The notes below the pieces were generated by a model, which searched no databases, was not told where the DNA came from, and saw only the letters and a list, made by a program, of their open reading frames with translations. A DNA stretch of 64,000 bases. It comes from Linnemannia hyalina (taxonomy: Eukaryota; Mortierellomycota; Mortierellomycetes; Mortierellales; Mortierellaceae). The translations under genes were made by a program, and so were the position numbers. The stretch spans positions 112,094 to 176,093 of the forward strand of contig JAHRHY010000030.1 of the NCBI GenBank assembly GCA_019671135.1, given 5' to 3'. Positions 9,776 to 19,366 of this stretch are shown one piece after another; positions within the stretch are counted from its first letter, which is position 1, and every line of letters begins with the position of its first letter.

Positions 9776-10643
9776 TCAATAGTCTATTTGGCCACCTTTG
9801 CTCTGAAGCAATGCCCTCATGCGTTCAGGCATGCTTTCATACAAGTTTTGAAGAAACTGCAAAGGTAAAGTCGTCCATACATCCTGTACGCGCTCCCACA
9901 ACTCGTCCAAGCTTTGTGGCACCCGCCTATAGTTGGCAAGTCGTTGTTTCATATAGCGCCAAACGTGCTCAATGATGTTGAGGTCCGGGGAGTTGGCTGG
10001 CCACCTTAGAACAGTGAACTCCTGCTGGGCAAACCACTCCTGCACTATGTTGGCTGTATGCACTCGAGAGCTGTCCTGCTGGAAAATGGATGTTGCCGGA
10101 TCCATGTCATAGTACTCGAAGGAGGCGACAACATAATCGTTGAGAGTGTTGAGGTAGAGATCTGAATTGAGTGTGCCATGGATTCGACAAAGGTCTCCTG
10201 GGCCGAAAAAAGTAATGCATCCCCAGATCATCATTTTTCCTCCTGCCGCTTGTGGAGTTGGACGGACCTGATTAGGCAACAGACGCTTGTGCTCGCAATC
10301 GCTGTAGTAGTACTTCCTGCCGAAGGACCCGACGCGACTGATGATGCTCTCATCGGAGAACATCACACGTTTCCAGTCATCTACCGTCCAGTGGATGTGC
10401 TCTTGGGCGAATGCAAGTCGATCCCGCACATGATTCGGTTTGAGATCTGGCCTCTTTTGTTGGACGTAGGCTCTGACTCCTTCCTCTCGCAGATGGCGCC
10501 AGACCGTCTGAGCATGGACCTGCACTCCATCCGTCTCTTGAATGAACCGTTGGCCATCGAGGGGTGTATTCATCTGGCCCGTCTTGAATAGGCGAACGAG
10601 AACCTCCTTTGTCCTAGGGGAGATCTTGTTTGGTCTACCTCCT
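9776..10643 (-). pseudogene. Tc1-type transposase, C-terminal 5/6 (DD34E)
   Basis: Catalytic part of a Tc1/mariner transposase. First Asp in MFSDESIISRVG; second Asp in IFQQDSSRVHTAN; Glu in NSPDLNIIEHVW, with 34 residues between the second Asp and the Glu, so DD34E. The usual NARxH after the second Asp is SSRVH. The first part of the gene is at 16,206-16,395. Ty3-B copy 1 interrupts it with duplication CTCCT. The two parts without one CTCCT total 1,053 bases (350 codons plus stop) in one open frame, so the gene had no other visible damage when it was hit. Confidence 0.9.
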
Positions 10644-10850
10644 TGCAACATATTAGGTTTATCATTGCTCTCTAGTTAGTCATTCCTTGTCACTCTCTAT
10701 CATCTCTGACTCACTATGACACTACACCTAGAAACCTAGTTGACGACTTTGTATATATATTTAGTTGTACCATAGTAATAACATCAATCATCACTGCTTC
10801 AACTCTCGTCCCCGTTCTATACTTCTCTGTCCCAGTCTTCGCCTGTTGCA
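10644..10850 (+). repeat. Ty3-B copy 1 5' LTR
   Basis: 207 bp, TGCAACATATTAGG at the start and GCCTGTTGCA at the end. The terminal six bases form an inverted repeat (TGCAAC/GTTGCA). Confidence 0.95.
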
Positions 10851-10862
10851 TGGTAGCAAAGG
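10851..10862 (+). other. Ty3-B copy 1 primer-binding site
   Basis: TGGTAGCAAAGG begins at the first base after the LTR. TGGTAGCA is complementary to the CCA end of initiator-Met-type tRNAs in many eukaryotes; the exact tRNA cannot be confirmed without the host genome. Confidence 0.6.
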
Positions 10863-11054
10863 TTCCCTCGTTCCACCGATCTCTTGATTTTTCCCTCCTC
10901 GTTTTCACTGCCCGCGTTTTACTTTAATTTTCCCTCGTTCCAGCTCTCTCTGCACACCAGCCCTGAATTTCATTCCCTGCCCCTATTTTCCTTCGTACCC
11001 TCTTACACTCTGGACATTTTTGACCTCTCCGCACTTCTATCTGCACTACCAGTC

Positions 11055-12056
11055 ATGGTTACCCCTGCCCGCCTTAACCCCCCTCCTGTCTTTACAGGCG
11101 CCCGCGACGGTTTCTCTGCCTTGGCCTGGCTCGTTGCGGTTAACCGCTACTTCAACCTTGCTAAGATAAGTGAGACTGAACGAACACCCCACGCTCTCTC
11201 GTACTTGGGCACGCCTGGCCCTGCCCGATGGTTTGATGGATGTGGGCTCCCTGATACTTGCAACTTCGAGACCGAGTTTACTCCTGCTTTTAAGCTAGAG
11301 TACATTCCCAACAACTTTGCGGGCTCCTGTCGACGACACCTCACCAATCTTCGCATGACCACCAACTTTTCGACCTACTTATCTACATTCAAGGAACTTT
11401 TGGGCGCCCTCCTTGGTTATGCCTCCACCGACGCTGCCAAGACCACGGTCAACGAGTTCGCCCAAACATCCTTTATCGACAACTGCCCCTTGGTTCTTCA
11501 ACAGATGATCGAAGGACACATTATTCAAAACCCCAATATCACCCTCATTCAGATCTTTCAATACGCCCAAGAGATGGACCGCATTTACTCCTTCAAACCC
11601 GACACCGGCCCCAAGACCAACTCGCTCGCCATCGCCTCCGCCCCCATTATTTCTTCCTTCACCTCTTCCTCCGCTCTCTCTCAAGCCACCCCCATGGAAA
11701 TCGATAACATCCAGATCGCCCTCAACAATATCACCCAACGATTTAATCGCCTAGAGAGAAACATGGGTCATAACAATAACTACAACCGCAACAACAATAA
11801 CGACAACGGCCCCCGAAACAACAACAACAACGGTAATCCCCCTTCCCTGACCCCTCAGGAACGCGAATGGTGTAAAAACAACAATGCTTGCCGTCGCTGT
11901 CGCCAACCTGGACATTATGCAAAGGAGTGCCCCATCTACGGCGACAACAACAACACCAACCGTGGCAACAACAACAACCGCCAAGGACGATGGGTTTATC
12001 AAGTAGCCGTGGGTGATTCCCCCGAGTCGGGAAAAGCCTCCGACGATCAGGCTTAG
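11055..12056 (+). CDS. gag: Ty3-B copy 1 Gag
   Basis: Structural protein of 333 aa that forms the retrotransposon particle. I chose the ATG at 11,055 (MVTPARLNPPPVF) because it is the first ATG after the leader; the frame is open further upstream but without an ATG. Seen: a retrotransposon Gag capsid region (PARWFDG to SCRRHLTNLRM) and a CCHC zinc knuckle CRRCRQPGHYAKEC near the C-terminus, flanked by asparagine-rich runs from imperfect AAC repeats. It ends SGKASDDQA at a TAG that lies in the loop of the frameshift hairpin, so most ribosomes should make Gag and a minority Gag-Pol. Confidence 0.9.
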   Translation: MVTPARLNPPPVFTGARDGFSALAWLVAVNRYFNLAKISETERTPHALSYLGTPGPARWFDGCGLPDTCNFETEFTPAFKLEYIPNNFAGSCRRHLTNLRMTTNFSTYLSTFKELLGALLGYASTDAAKTTVNEFAQTSFIDNCPLVLQQMIEGHIIQNPNITLIQIFQYAQEMDRIYSFKPDTGPKTNSLAIASAPIISSFTSSSALSQATPMEIDNIQIALNNITQRFNRLERNMGHNNNYNRNNNNDNGPRNNNNNGNPPSLTPQEREWCKNNNACRRCRQPGHYAKECPIYGDNNNTNRGNNNNRQGRWVYQVAVGDSPESGKASDDQA

Positions 12057-12074
12057 TCCAGGACTTGATCGTCG
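12029..12074 (+). promoter_or_regulatory. Predicted -1 programmed ribosomal frameshift signal between gag and pol
   Basis: The slippery heptamer G GGA AAA stands in the gag frame at 12,029-12,035. A 5-base spacer GCCTC follows, then a stem CGACGATCA (12,041-12,049) pairing with TGATCGTCG (12,066-12,074), with an inner AGTCC/GGACT stem. The gag stop is inside the hairpin. Pol lies in the -1 frame, open from 12,017. The same signal is present in copies 2 and 3. Confidence 0.85.
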
Positions 12075-15000
12075 ACGTTCCCTCCCTTTCTCCTCTGGAC
12101 AAAGGGAGTGTTTCCTTACCAGAGTTAAGTTACAGTTCCAAGAATAAAAATTCTGCTATCAAAAACACTCCCCCCTCTGTATCCATTATTCGCACTACCA
12201 CATCCGCACCTCGTAGCCTACACAAACTCTCCTTCTCTCCTCCTCCACTCTCCCTTTTTCCCTCATCCATCCCTGCCTCGCCTCGTACTCCCTCCTCAAT
12301 TGCCATCGACTCGACCACCACTGCCCCCAACACTCACTCCACCACGGTACCCTTTGACGATGAGTTACAACTCACCGACGACGTATCTGATACCTCGTCT
12401 GTTGGTCTTAGCCCATCAGAAGAAGTGGACCTGGACGCACTCTCCTCTCCTGCTGCTTTAGACCAACCCATGTCCAAGCGCAGGACCAAACGCTTGCGAC
12501 ACAAATCCGTCCGCCTGCACGCTTTTACGGCCGAGAAAGCCTCCCGTACGCTCTTGTCGTTTATTGGTAATGTGGCTGGTGCCCCTGCGCGTATTTTAAT
12601 CGATTGCGGTGCGGAAGGGAACGTCATCAGTTCTTCTTTTTGCAAACAACACTCCCTCACTCGCACTCCTGGCCCCTCCATCCCCATCATCCTTCCAAAC
12701 GGTTCCTCTTCCATTTCATCATCCACCTCCACCTTTACCATTGACCGCGACCACTACTCCGACAAACTGGAAGCACTCGTTTACCCCCTCTCCAACTACG
12801 ACCTCATCCTTGGAAACCCCTGGCTAACGACCATCAACCCTTTCATCAACTGGCGAAACAACGACCTTCACTTCACCCACAATGGACACACTGTTCTCTG
12901 GCGCTGTCGTGGTGCCAACGCCAACTCCATCTCCGCTCGCACACAAGGGAAACTCCTCTCTCACCTTCACTTTCACTCCCTTGCTACCCAACCTGGAAAC
13001 GCTGTCTACCTCGCCCTCGTCAAAATCGCTAAAAAGACCAACGACAACAACAGTAACGACAACAAGCCGACCTCCCCTCCACTCTCACCCGACATTCACA
13101 ACATCGTCCACAACGAGTTCCCCGACGTTTTCCCTTCCTCCCTCCCCTCTGGCCTTCCCCCTGACAGAGGCGATGCAATGAAGATCGAAACTGATCCGAG
13201 CGCTGATCCCCCCTTTCGCCCTGTTATACGTCTCTCGATTGCTGAATTGGATGAACTAAGGAAGCAACTCGACGACCTACTTGGCAAAGGCTTTATCAAA
13301 CCCTCTACCTCCCCTTATGGTGCCCCTGTGTTGTTTGTAAAAAAGAAGGATGGTTCCTTGCGTATGTGTGTTGATTACAGAGGGTTAAACCGGATTACAA
13401 AAAAGAACAGACACCCCCTTCCCCGCATTGATGAACTTATCGACCGTTTCCGCGGGGCACGCTACTTTACCAAACTTGACCTCCTCTCCGGTTACCATCA
13501 GCAACGTATAGCAGAAGAGGACACACACAAGACAGCCTTCCGTTGCCGCTACGGCCATTTCGAATTTAATGTGGTCCCTTTCGGGTTAACGAATGCACCG
13601 GCGTCCTTCTCCAATATGATGCTACGAGTATTAGACCCTGTTCTCGACAAGTGGGTTGTTGTTTACCTCGACGACATTCTTATCTACTCGCGCACCGAGG
13701 CCGAACATCTACAACATCTCCGATCCGTCCTTACGCTCCTCCGCAAGTACGGTCTCTACGCCAAGTTGAGCAAGTGCTCCTTTATGCAGGAAGAGACCGA
13801 GTTCCTCGGCCACGTCATCTCCAAGGACGGTATCCACACGAGCGGCGGTCTCGTTCGTGCCATCCGTGAATGGCCCCGTCCCCAGAAGCAGAAAGATGTT
13901 CAGCAGTTTGTTGGTCTTGCACAGTTCTATCATCAGTACATCGCTAACTTTGCCTCGATCGCCCTACCATTGACCGCTCTCTTAGGTGAAGGCGTTCCTT
14001 TCTCTTGGTCTCAGGAGCAGGAAGTAGCGTTTACGACTCTGAAGGAGGCCATCAGTAAAGCACCTGTTCTACGTATCTTCGACCCCGACCTTCTAACAAC
14101 CGTCGAAACCGATGCCTCCGGCTTTGCTCTCGGTGCCGTTCTCTTTCAGACCGATGAGCATGGCGAGTCGCGCCCCGTCGCCTTCACCTCCCGCAAGCTG
14201 AACTCTGCCGAACGCAACTACCCAACACATGAACAGGAACTGTTGGCTGTTGTACATGCATTGAAGACATGGCGCTACTATCTGGACGGATCCCACTTCA
14301 TCGTATACACCGACCATGCCACCCTCCAACACTTCCCCACTCAACCCAAACTCACCCGCCGTCAGGCCCCCTGGATGGAACTGTTGCAGGAATACAACTT
14401 CACCTTCAAGTACAAGAAAGGAGCCGACAACATTGTCCCAGATGCCCTGTCTCGCCGACCGGACCATAGAGAGATTAACACACTCTCAGTACAGCTCGAC
14501 CCCAGGCTCCGGCAGCGCCTGATGGATGGTTACAAAGAGGATCACCGCCTCAAACCGATCTATGAAAGCTGCCTCCAGGGAAGTCCACCGTCTAATTACT
14601 CTCTTGTTGATGGTGTTCTTTGCATTCAACGTAATGATCTTTTACTTGTTTGTATCCCCTCGAACTCTGACCTTCGGCTTTCTCTTCTTCACGATGCACA
14701 CGACTCCGCTATAGCTGGTCACTTCGGTTTCGAGAAGACGTACGGTCATCTCCACTCGCGGTTCTTCTGGCCATCTATGGCGAAGGACACCCGGCTGTAT
14801 GTGCAGACCTGTGAGTCGTGCCAAAGGACTAAGCCCAGCAACCAACCACCTGCTGGCCTCCTCCAGCCCCTACCCATTCCCGATCGACCCTGGCAAACGG
14901 TGACAATGGACTTTGTCGGCCCCCTACCCAAGACCCCACGCGGCTTTGACTCCATTACGGTCTTTGTTGACAAACTCACAAAGCAAGTGCACTTTGCCCC

Positions 15001-15973
15001 CTGCCACACCACCGACTCCGCCTCGCAAGTTGCACGCATTTTTTTCGACCATGTTTTCCGCTTGCACGGCATGCCGACCACTATTGTCTCCGACCGCGAT
15101 ACCAAGTTCACGAGCCGCTTTTGGAAAGAATTGAGCCGTCTGATGGACGTCCACCTTGCCATGTCGACTGCCTTCCACCCTCAGACCGATGGCCAGACCG
15201 AGCGTGCCAACCGCACCCTTATTACCATGCTCCGTAACTTTGTCGACCAACGGCAGTCTAACTGGGACCTCTTACTTTCCGCCGCCGAATTTGCCACAAA
15301 CAACGCCACCAATGCCTCCACTGGAGTCTCCCCGTTCTTCTTGAACTCCGGAGCCCATCCCAACATGCCCATGTCATTGTTGACCCCTACTCCCGGCCCC
15401 AACCCATCGGTTAACGAGTTCGTGCAATCTCGAAGCGAAGCCCTCACCCTCGCTAAGGAGTCCCTTGCTGCCGCCCAAGAACGTCAAGCAGCCAACGCCG
15501 ACATCCGTCGGCGAGAGCATGATTTCAAGGTTGGTGACCACGTTCTCCTTAACCTTGAAAATATCACCTTACCCTCGGACCGCACCCGCACGTCGCAGAA
15601 ACTCTTGGCTCGCTTTGCCGGCCCCCACACCATTGTTGAACAGCTGTCCCCGGTCTCCTTCCGCCTTGATCTTCCACCGTCCATGAAGATTCACCCCGTC
15701 TTCCACGTCGACCGATTCCGACGCTACCAACCATCACCTGCGACGCTAGGACCAAGAACACCAGCACGGCCACCACCGGTTATCGTTGAAGATGAGGAAG
15801 AGTATGAGGTCGAGGCCATTGCAGATCATAGGAAGGTTAACAACAACATGGAGTACCTTCTACAATGGCAAGGATACCCGCGCGAGGACTGGACATGGGA
15901 ACCAGAGAGTGAACTGGCACACTGTAAGGACATCCTCAACAAGTACAAGCGCGACCATGGCCTTAGGACTTAG
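12065..15973 (+). CDS. pol: Ty3-B copy 1 Pol (protease, RT, RNase H, integrase, chromodomain)
   Basis: About 1,302 aa, expressed by -1 frameshift from gag (frame open from 12,017; no ATG at the beginning). Domain order: protease with LIDCGAEGNVIS near residue 180 (Cys in place of the usual Ser/Thr after Asp); reverse transcriptase with FTKLDLLSGYHQ and VVYLDDILIYS near 534; RNase H with ETDASGFALGAV near 683 and VYTDHATL; H2C2 zinc region (HFGFEKTYGH to CESCQRTK); integrase core with TMDFVGPLP near 949, VSDRDTKFTS and PQTDGQTERANR; and a chromodomain from about 1,246 (YEVEAIADHR, YLLQWQGYPRED, TWEPESEL). All catalytic residues are present and no stop is seen. Confidence 0.93.
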   Translation: MIVDVPSLSPLDKGSVSLPELSYSSKNKNSAIKNTPPSVSIIRTTTSAPRSLHKLSFSPPPLSLFPSSIPASPRTPSSIAIDSTTTAPNTHSTTVPFDDELQLTDDVSDTSSVGLSPSEEVDLDALSSPAALDQPMSKRRTKRLRHKSVRLHAFTAEKASRTLLSFIGNVAGAPARILIDCGAEGNVISSSFCKQHSLTRTPGPSIPIILPNGSSSISSSTSTFTIDRDHYSDKLEALVYPLSNYDLILGNPWLTTINPFINWRNNDLHFTHNGHTVLWRCRGANANSISARTQGKLLSHLHFHSLATQPGNAVYLALVKIAKKTNDNNSNDNKPTSPPLSPDIHNIVHNEFPDVFPSSLPSGLPPDRGDAMKIETDPSADPPFRPVIRLSIAELDELRKQLDDLLGKGFIKPSTSPYGAPVLFVKKKDGSLRMCVDYRGLNRITKKNRHPLPRIDELIDRFRGARYFTKLDLLSGYHQQRIAEEDTHKTAFRCRYGHFEFNVVPFGLTNAPASFSNMMLRVLDPVLDKWVVVYLDDILIYSRTEAEHLQHLRSVLTLLRKYGLYAKLSKCSFMQEETEFLGHVISKDGIHTSGGLVRAIREWPRPQKQKDVQQFVGLAQFYHQYIANFASIALPLTALLGEGVPFSWSQEQEVAFTTLKEAISKAPVLRIFDPDLLTTVETDASGFALGAVLFQTDEHGESRPVAFTSRKLNSAERNYPTHEQELLAVVHALKTWRYYLDGSHFIVYTDHATLQHFPTQPKLTRRQAPWMELLQEYNFTFKYKKGADNIVPDALSRRPDHREINTLSVQLDPRLRQRLMDGYKEDHRLKPIYESCLQGSPPSNYSLVDGVLCIQRNDLLLVCIPSNSDLRLSLLHDAHDSAIAGHFGFEKTYGHLHSRFFWPSMAKDTRLYVQTCESCQRTKPSNQPPAGLLQPLPIPDRPWQTVTMDFVGPLPKTPRGFDSITVFVDKLTKQVHFAPCHTTDSASQVARIFFDHVFRLHGMPTTIVSDRDTKFTSRFWKELSRLMDVHLAMSTAFHPQTDGQTERANRTLITMLRNFVDQRQSNWDLLLSAAEFATNNATNASTGVSPFFLNSGAHPNMPMSLLTPTPGPNPSVNEFVQSRSEALTLAKESLAAAQERQAANADIRRREHDFKVGDHVLLNLENITLPSDRTRTSQKLLARFAGPHTIVEQLSPVSFRLDLPPSMKIHPVFHVDRFRRYQPSPATLGPRTPARPPPVIVEDEEEYEVEAIADHRKVNNNMEYLLQWQGYPREDWTWEPESELAHCKDILNKYKRDHGLRT

Positions 15974-15985
15974 CGGATTTTTTTT

Positions 15986-15998
15986 TAAGAGGGGAAGG
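15986..15998 (+). other. Ty3-B copy 1 polypurine tract
   Basis: AAGAGGGGAAGG directly before the 3' LTR, preceded by a T run. Expected plus-strand primer. Confidence 0.75.
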
Positions 15999-16205
15999 TG
16001 CAACATATTAGGTTTATCATTGCTCTCTAGTTAGTCATTCCTTGTCACTCTCTATCATCTCTGACTCACTATGACACTACACCTAGAAACCTAGTTGACG
16101 ACTTTGTATATATATTTAGTTGTACCATAGTAATAACATCAATCATCACTGCTTCAACTCTCGTCCCCGTTCTATACTTCTCTGTCCCAGTCTTCGCCTG
16201 TTGCA
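15999..16205 (+). repeat. Ty3-B copy 1 3' LTR
   Basis: 207 bp, no difference from the 5' LTR noticed by eye. Followed by the second CTCCT. Confidence 0.95.
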
Positions 16206-16395
16206 CTCCTGTTGATGGTGGAATATTCTCTTTGTTCTTGTTCCTGATGTTGATTACAGATCCGATCGAGATCCCGAGTGATGTCGCCACTTGCCTGACG
16301 GATTGACCCAGAATTAGCAGTTGAGTTGCGTCAATGACTTTTGTTGGTGGAGTTGGCGTGTTTTTTCCTTTAGGATTGTTTCCTTTTGGTGGCAT
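16206..16395 (-). pseudogene. Tc1-type transposase, N-terminal part
   Basis: ATG at 16,395, MPPKGNNPKGKNTPTPP. It carries the helix-turn-helix DNA-binding region ILGQSVRQVATSLGISIGSV typical of Tc1 transposases. The frame continues at 10,638 after removal of Ty3-B copy 1. Confidence 0.88.
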
Positions 16396-16499
16396 CGTGT
16401 TTGGTGGAGGGAGGACTAAAGGAAAATAAAGATGATGAAGGAAGTAGGTTGGAGGAAAATAGATGAAAGAGAGGATGATCTTGGTGATCGTCTTATTAT

Positions 16500-16708
16500 A
16501 ACAAAACTGATCAACCAACTAAGCAGAATGCAATAAAATTTTTATGATGACGTCATTCCCAGAATGGGTCAAGAACAAGTATAAACCATGCACAAGTCGT
16601 ATAAGAATGTTTGAGAGAGATTCTGAAGTTGATTACAAAGAAGATGAATGAGCCATGCAAAAAAAAAGTCAAAAACGCGTTTTGGTTGATCAGTTTTGTT
16701 GAGCACTT
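16500..16708. repeat. Tc1-like element, right inverted repeat
   Basis: Reverse complement of 9,524-9,732, ending GTTTTGTTGAGCACTT before the TA duplication. Confidence 0.9.
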
Positions 16709-17966
16709 TATCTTAAACGAGAGCGGCATTGCTTTACATGACATAGACTTTGCCTATGATTGCAAGTATATTACCACACGGTTGCACGTAAAGAGATTGC
16801 TCAAAGAAGGCAATACAACAGTAATTTTGGATAATTTAGGAAAAGTTGGACATCATTGCATTTCATGGAGAGGTCTACAAGGGGATACAAAGAATATCCG
16901 ATATAAGGTGTATAACAAATTTGTCCAGATTCTGGAAAGTGCCGAGGTGCGAAAGAGCCTTGGTTCACGCTTGGAGGATTTGGTGGAAAAAGAAACAGCA
17001 TTTGGACGACGAGTTGAAAAGTATAAAAATCATGGTTATAGTCGTATCGAGCTGACGTTTGAAGGTTCATCTTTGAGATCTCTTCAGTCATATCAAGACG
17101 AAATTGACAATACAAAGAATCTCTTAAAGGAGTGTAAAACATTTAAATGTTCCTTTGAGACGCAGTGGGAGGAACGTGCAAAATGCATTACCTCAATGGC
17201 GGCTGTATATTTTCCAGACGAGAAACTGTTCGCTTATTGTCACTGGTGGAATTCGGTGACCTCTAAGAAGTATGGATATATATGGCAAAACTGTAAGGAC
17301 CCCAAGCTTATACCACTTTTGCTTGCTAACTTTTCCTTTAACGATAGACCTATATACTTTGCAGAAGGACATGCAGATGGAAGGGATATAATTTTGGGTG
17401 AAATAAGGACATTTATGCGCGAGCCTGGATGTACTGCCATCACACTAGTTGCTGGCTCGCAAAAAGGAATGTTTCCTTCAAGGGATGCAGCTGATCGCTC
17501 ATCTCCTAATGGCATTTGTAAATTTAGCGAAGTTGGAATTGTGGAAGTTGACAACATCTTTATTGCCTGGCCGAAACGTGTTCATAGCAAGAATAGTGCC
17601 CCGCTAGCAGATATCTTCGAATATGATGAAGATACAGTAGATACAAATGTGTTACATCTGAAAACTATTCATGTTTCGATGTATACAGCAGCCCACAAAA
17701 TTCTAAAGCCTGGTGAAGAGTATACCATTGCGGCGGCTGGTCTCAAAGTATATCGTCATAATCCACGTTGGCATTTTATTACAGAGTGTGGCATAAAGGT
17801 GCGCGCAGGAAAATCTATGGCAAAGATCTGCAGAAAATGGCGTGTAGATCATCTTGAAGGTCCACAGAAAATCGGCAGTGTCAAAGGTGTACCGTGGATG
17901 ACGTTTCGTGCAGTAAGAAAGGTTCGTTCTCATGGCGAATATAATATGAAGTGCGAGCGTGTTTGA
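16709..17966 (+). pseudogene. Family L copy a: Rep-like protein, N-terminally truncated
   Basis: Corresponds to about residues 151-567 of the complete protein at 44,676-46,379, from NESGIALHDIDFAYDC to the stop at 17,966. All downstream motifs are present (YKVYNKFVQ, YSRIELTFEG, AITLVAGSQKGMF) and the frame has no internal stop. The first about 150 residues are absent: homology starts just after the TA at the Tc1 right end, and the sequence to the left of Tc1 is unrelated, so the truncation predates the Tc1 insertion. A few inserted residues near AADRSSPNG distinguish this copy. Confidence 0.82.
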
Positions 17967-18001
17967 GAGGTTTTTAAAAACTTTGGAAAGACTTCTGTTA
18001 T

Positions 18002-19285
18002 TTATACACTGGTATTATCATCTTCGTTGTTTGACATGTGTTCATCATCATCTTTGTTTGACATTTGTTCATCATCATCATCATCTGAAGCAACATTCAA
18101 GCCTACTAAGTTCTCTTGCAACCTTTGTAACTCCAGACCATTCTCCAGTTTGTTTTGCACTGTAATGGTTTGTGTTAACTCTGGAATAAGTTGCCTTTCT
18201 CGTGGATAATCTACTCCTTCTTCCATCCATGCACGATGATGTGGTAGCTCTTGGATGTCCACTGCTTTGACAAACTTGCGAACATTTAGCAAGAGAAGAC
18301 AAAGGCGGAATGTTAGATTAAACTCCTTTTTGGATCCAACTCGTACAATCTCCTTATTATTAAACTTGGCGAATGTTTTCATGAGATCACCAAAGACAGC
18401 CTCTGATGTAGATCGAAATCCACCTAACATAGCATTAAAGTTGGATTCCTCTTCGTGCAGTTGCTGTAGTCGTTTCTTGCGGATAGGAAAACAGAAGTTA
18501 CGCTCGTCCAACTTTTCTTTTTCCACAATATCGCCAATGTATTGTGTATATCCTCCATCAAGAGCAATACAGTCCATGCTATCGATCTTCTTACCAATGC
18601 CCATCTCTTGTAGCATTTTCCCATCGTTGTTATCACGACATGATGCTGATTTGGATACAAAGAGAACCATTCCATTAGCATCGATGGCTACTTGCGTTCT
18701 CAAACCTGATTTCTTTAACTTGTAAGAATACATTGCTGCTTTATCTTCCCCATATGTTGCTCGAGAGTCATGACCATCCAAGTAGAGAGTTACATGCTTG
18801 AACATTGGGGGATTTTTCCAATTGGCTGTTCGAATGCGAATTTCCAAGGAAGAAAACATGGTTGCAAAACAGCGTGTAATCTCCTTCTCAAATAATGCGC
18901 GTTCTACCTTGACGAATGTGCTGTATATCAAATGGAATGTGGACTTTGGCATATACTGTGCCATGGAATCCATAGTCTCTCCAGCAACGAAAAAGTACAG
19001 GAATGCAATTCCTTTCTCAAGTGCATTGTATGGACCAGGAAAATAGTGTTTACTCCAAATGGTAGATAGAAAGAAAAACACTGGGATGGGTCCAAGTCGC
19101 CTCATCAACACCTTTTTCATATCCTGTATTCTTGCGATTGGCTTTAGCTCTGAACGATGAAATGTCTTGACTTTTGGACACATTGGCCAAGGTTTATCAA
19201 GAAATCCCCATTCGTTCTCCAATAGATTATCAAGCAGCCGTGCAAGTTTCTTTGGCGTAGGGTTTTCAGCAGTCTCAGTCTCCAT
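18002..19285 (-). CDS. Family L copy a: DDE-1 transposase (Harbinger-like)
   Basis: 427-aa protein from the ATG at 19,285 (METETAENPTPKK). Catalytic candidates as in the other copies: LDGHDSRATY, ALDGGYTQYI and FRSTSEAVFGDL. It ends in acidic DDDDDEQMSNK-type repeats. Convergent with the Rep-like gene, with stops 35 bases apart across a TTTTTAAAAA palindrome. This is the most diverged copy (METETAEN in place of METDTVVN) and has an open frame. Confidence 0.85.
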   Translation of the reverse strand: METETAENPTPKKLARLLDNLLENEWGFLDKPWPMCPKVKTFHRSELKPIARIQDMKKVLMRRLGPIPVFFFLSTIWSKHYFPGPYNALEKGIAFLYFFVAGETMDSMAQYMPKSTFHLIYSTFVKVERALFEKEITRCFATMFSSLEIRIRTANWKNPPMFKHVTLYLDGHDSRATYGEDKAAMYSYKLKKSGLRTQVAIDANGMVLFVSKSASCRDNNDGKMLQEMGIGKKIDSMDCIALDGGYTQYIGDIVEKEKLDERNFCFPIRKKRLQQLHEEESNFNAMLGGFRSTSEAVFGDLMKTFAKFNNKEIVRVGSKKEFNLTFRLCLLLLNVRKFVKAVDIQELPHHRAWMEEGVDYPRERQLIPELTQTITVQNKLENGLELQRLQENLVGLNVASDDDDDEQMSNKDDDEHMSNNEDDNTSV

Positions 19286-19366
19286 ATTGTCGTTTTCTGC
19301 AAAAAATGGGAGTATATACATGTAATTATGTCAATTATTCCCTATAATTCCCCTGATATGTAATAA

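Larger units (their letters stand above)
10644..16205 (+). mobile_element. Ty3/gypsy chromovirus 'Ty3-B' copy 1, full length and apparently intact
   Basis: 5,562 bp. LTRs of 207 bp at 10,644-10,850 and 15,999-16,205 (TGCAAC...GTTGCA) look identical by eye. Target duplication CTCCT at 10,639-10,643 and 16,206-16,210. The primer-binding site TGGTAGCAAAGG follows the 5' LTR directly and fits an initiator-Met-type tRNA 3' end. A purine tract (AAGAGGGGAAGG) precedes the 3' LTR. Gag and pol are separate frames joined by a -1 frameshift signal. Open frames, matching LTRs and a clean duplication indicate a young insertion that may be competent. Confidence 0.95.
9524..16708 (-). mobile_element. Tc1/mariner-type element with long inverted repeats, split by Ty3-B copy 1
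   Basis: Terminal inverted repeats of about 209 bp at 9,524-9,732 and 16,500-16,708 are flanked by TA at 9,522-9,523 and 16,709-16,710, the classic Tc1 target duplication. Without Ty3-B copy 1 and its duplicated CTCCT the element is about 1.6 kb and encodes one transposase. Each inverted repeat starts and ends with an inverted copy of the word TTGATCAGTTTTGTT, so each arm has an outer and an inner candidate transposase site. The right flank is the L-a copy of the Rep-like gene. Confidence 0.9.

Noticed and set aside
14093..15250. Several 100-138-codon frames antisense to Ty3-B pol
   Set aside because: Shadows of the C-rich pol coding sequence, repeated identically in the other copies, without any domain.
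16069..16518. 149-codon frame running from the Tc1 N-terminus into the Ty3-B LTR
   Set aside because: Chimeric frame made by the insertion; only 16,206-16,395 is real transposase sequence.
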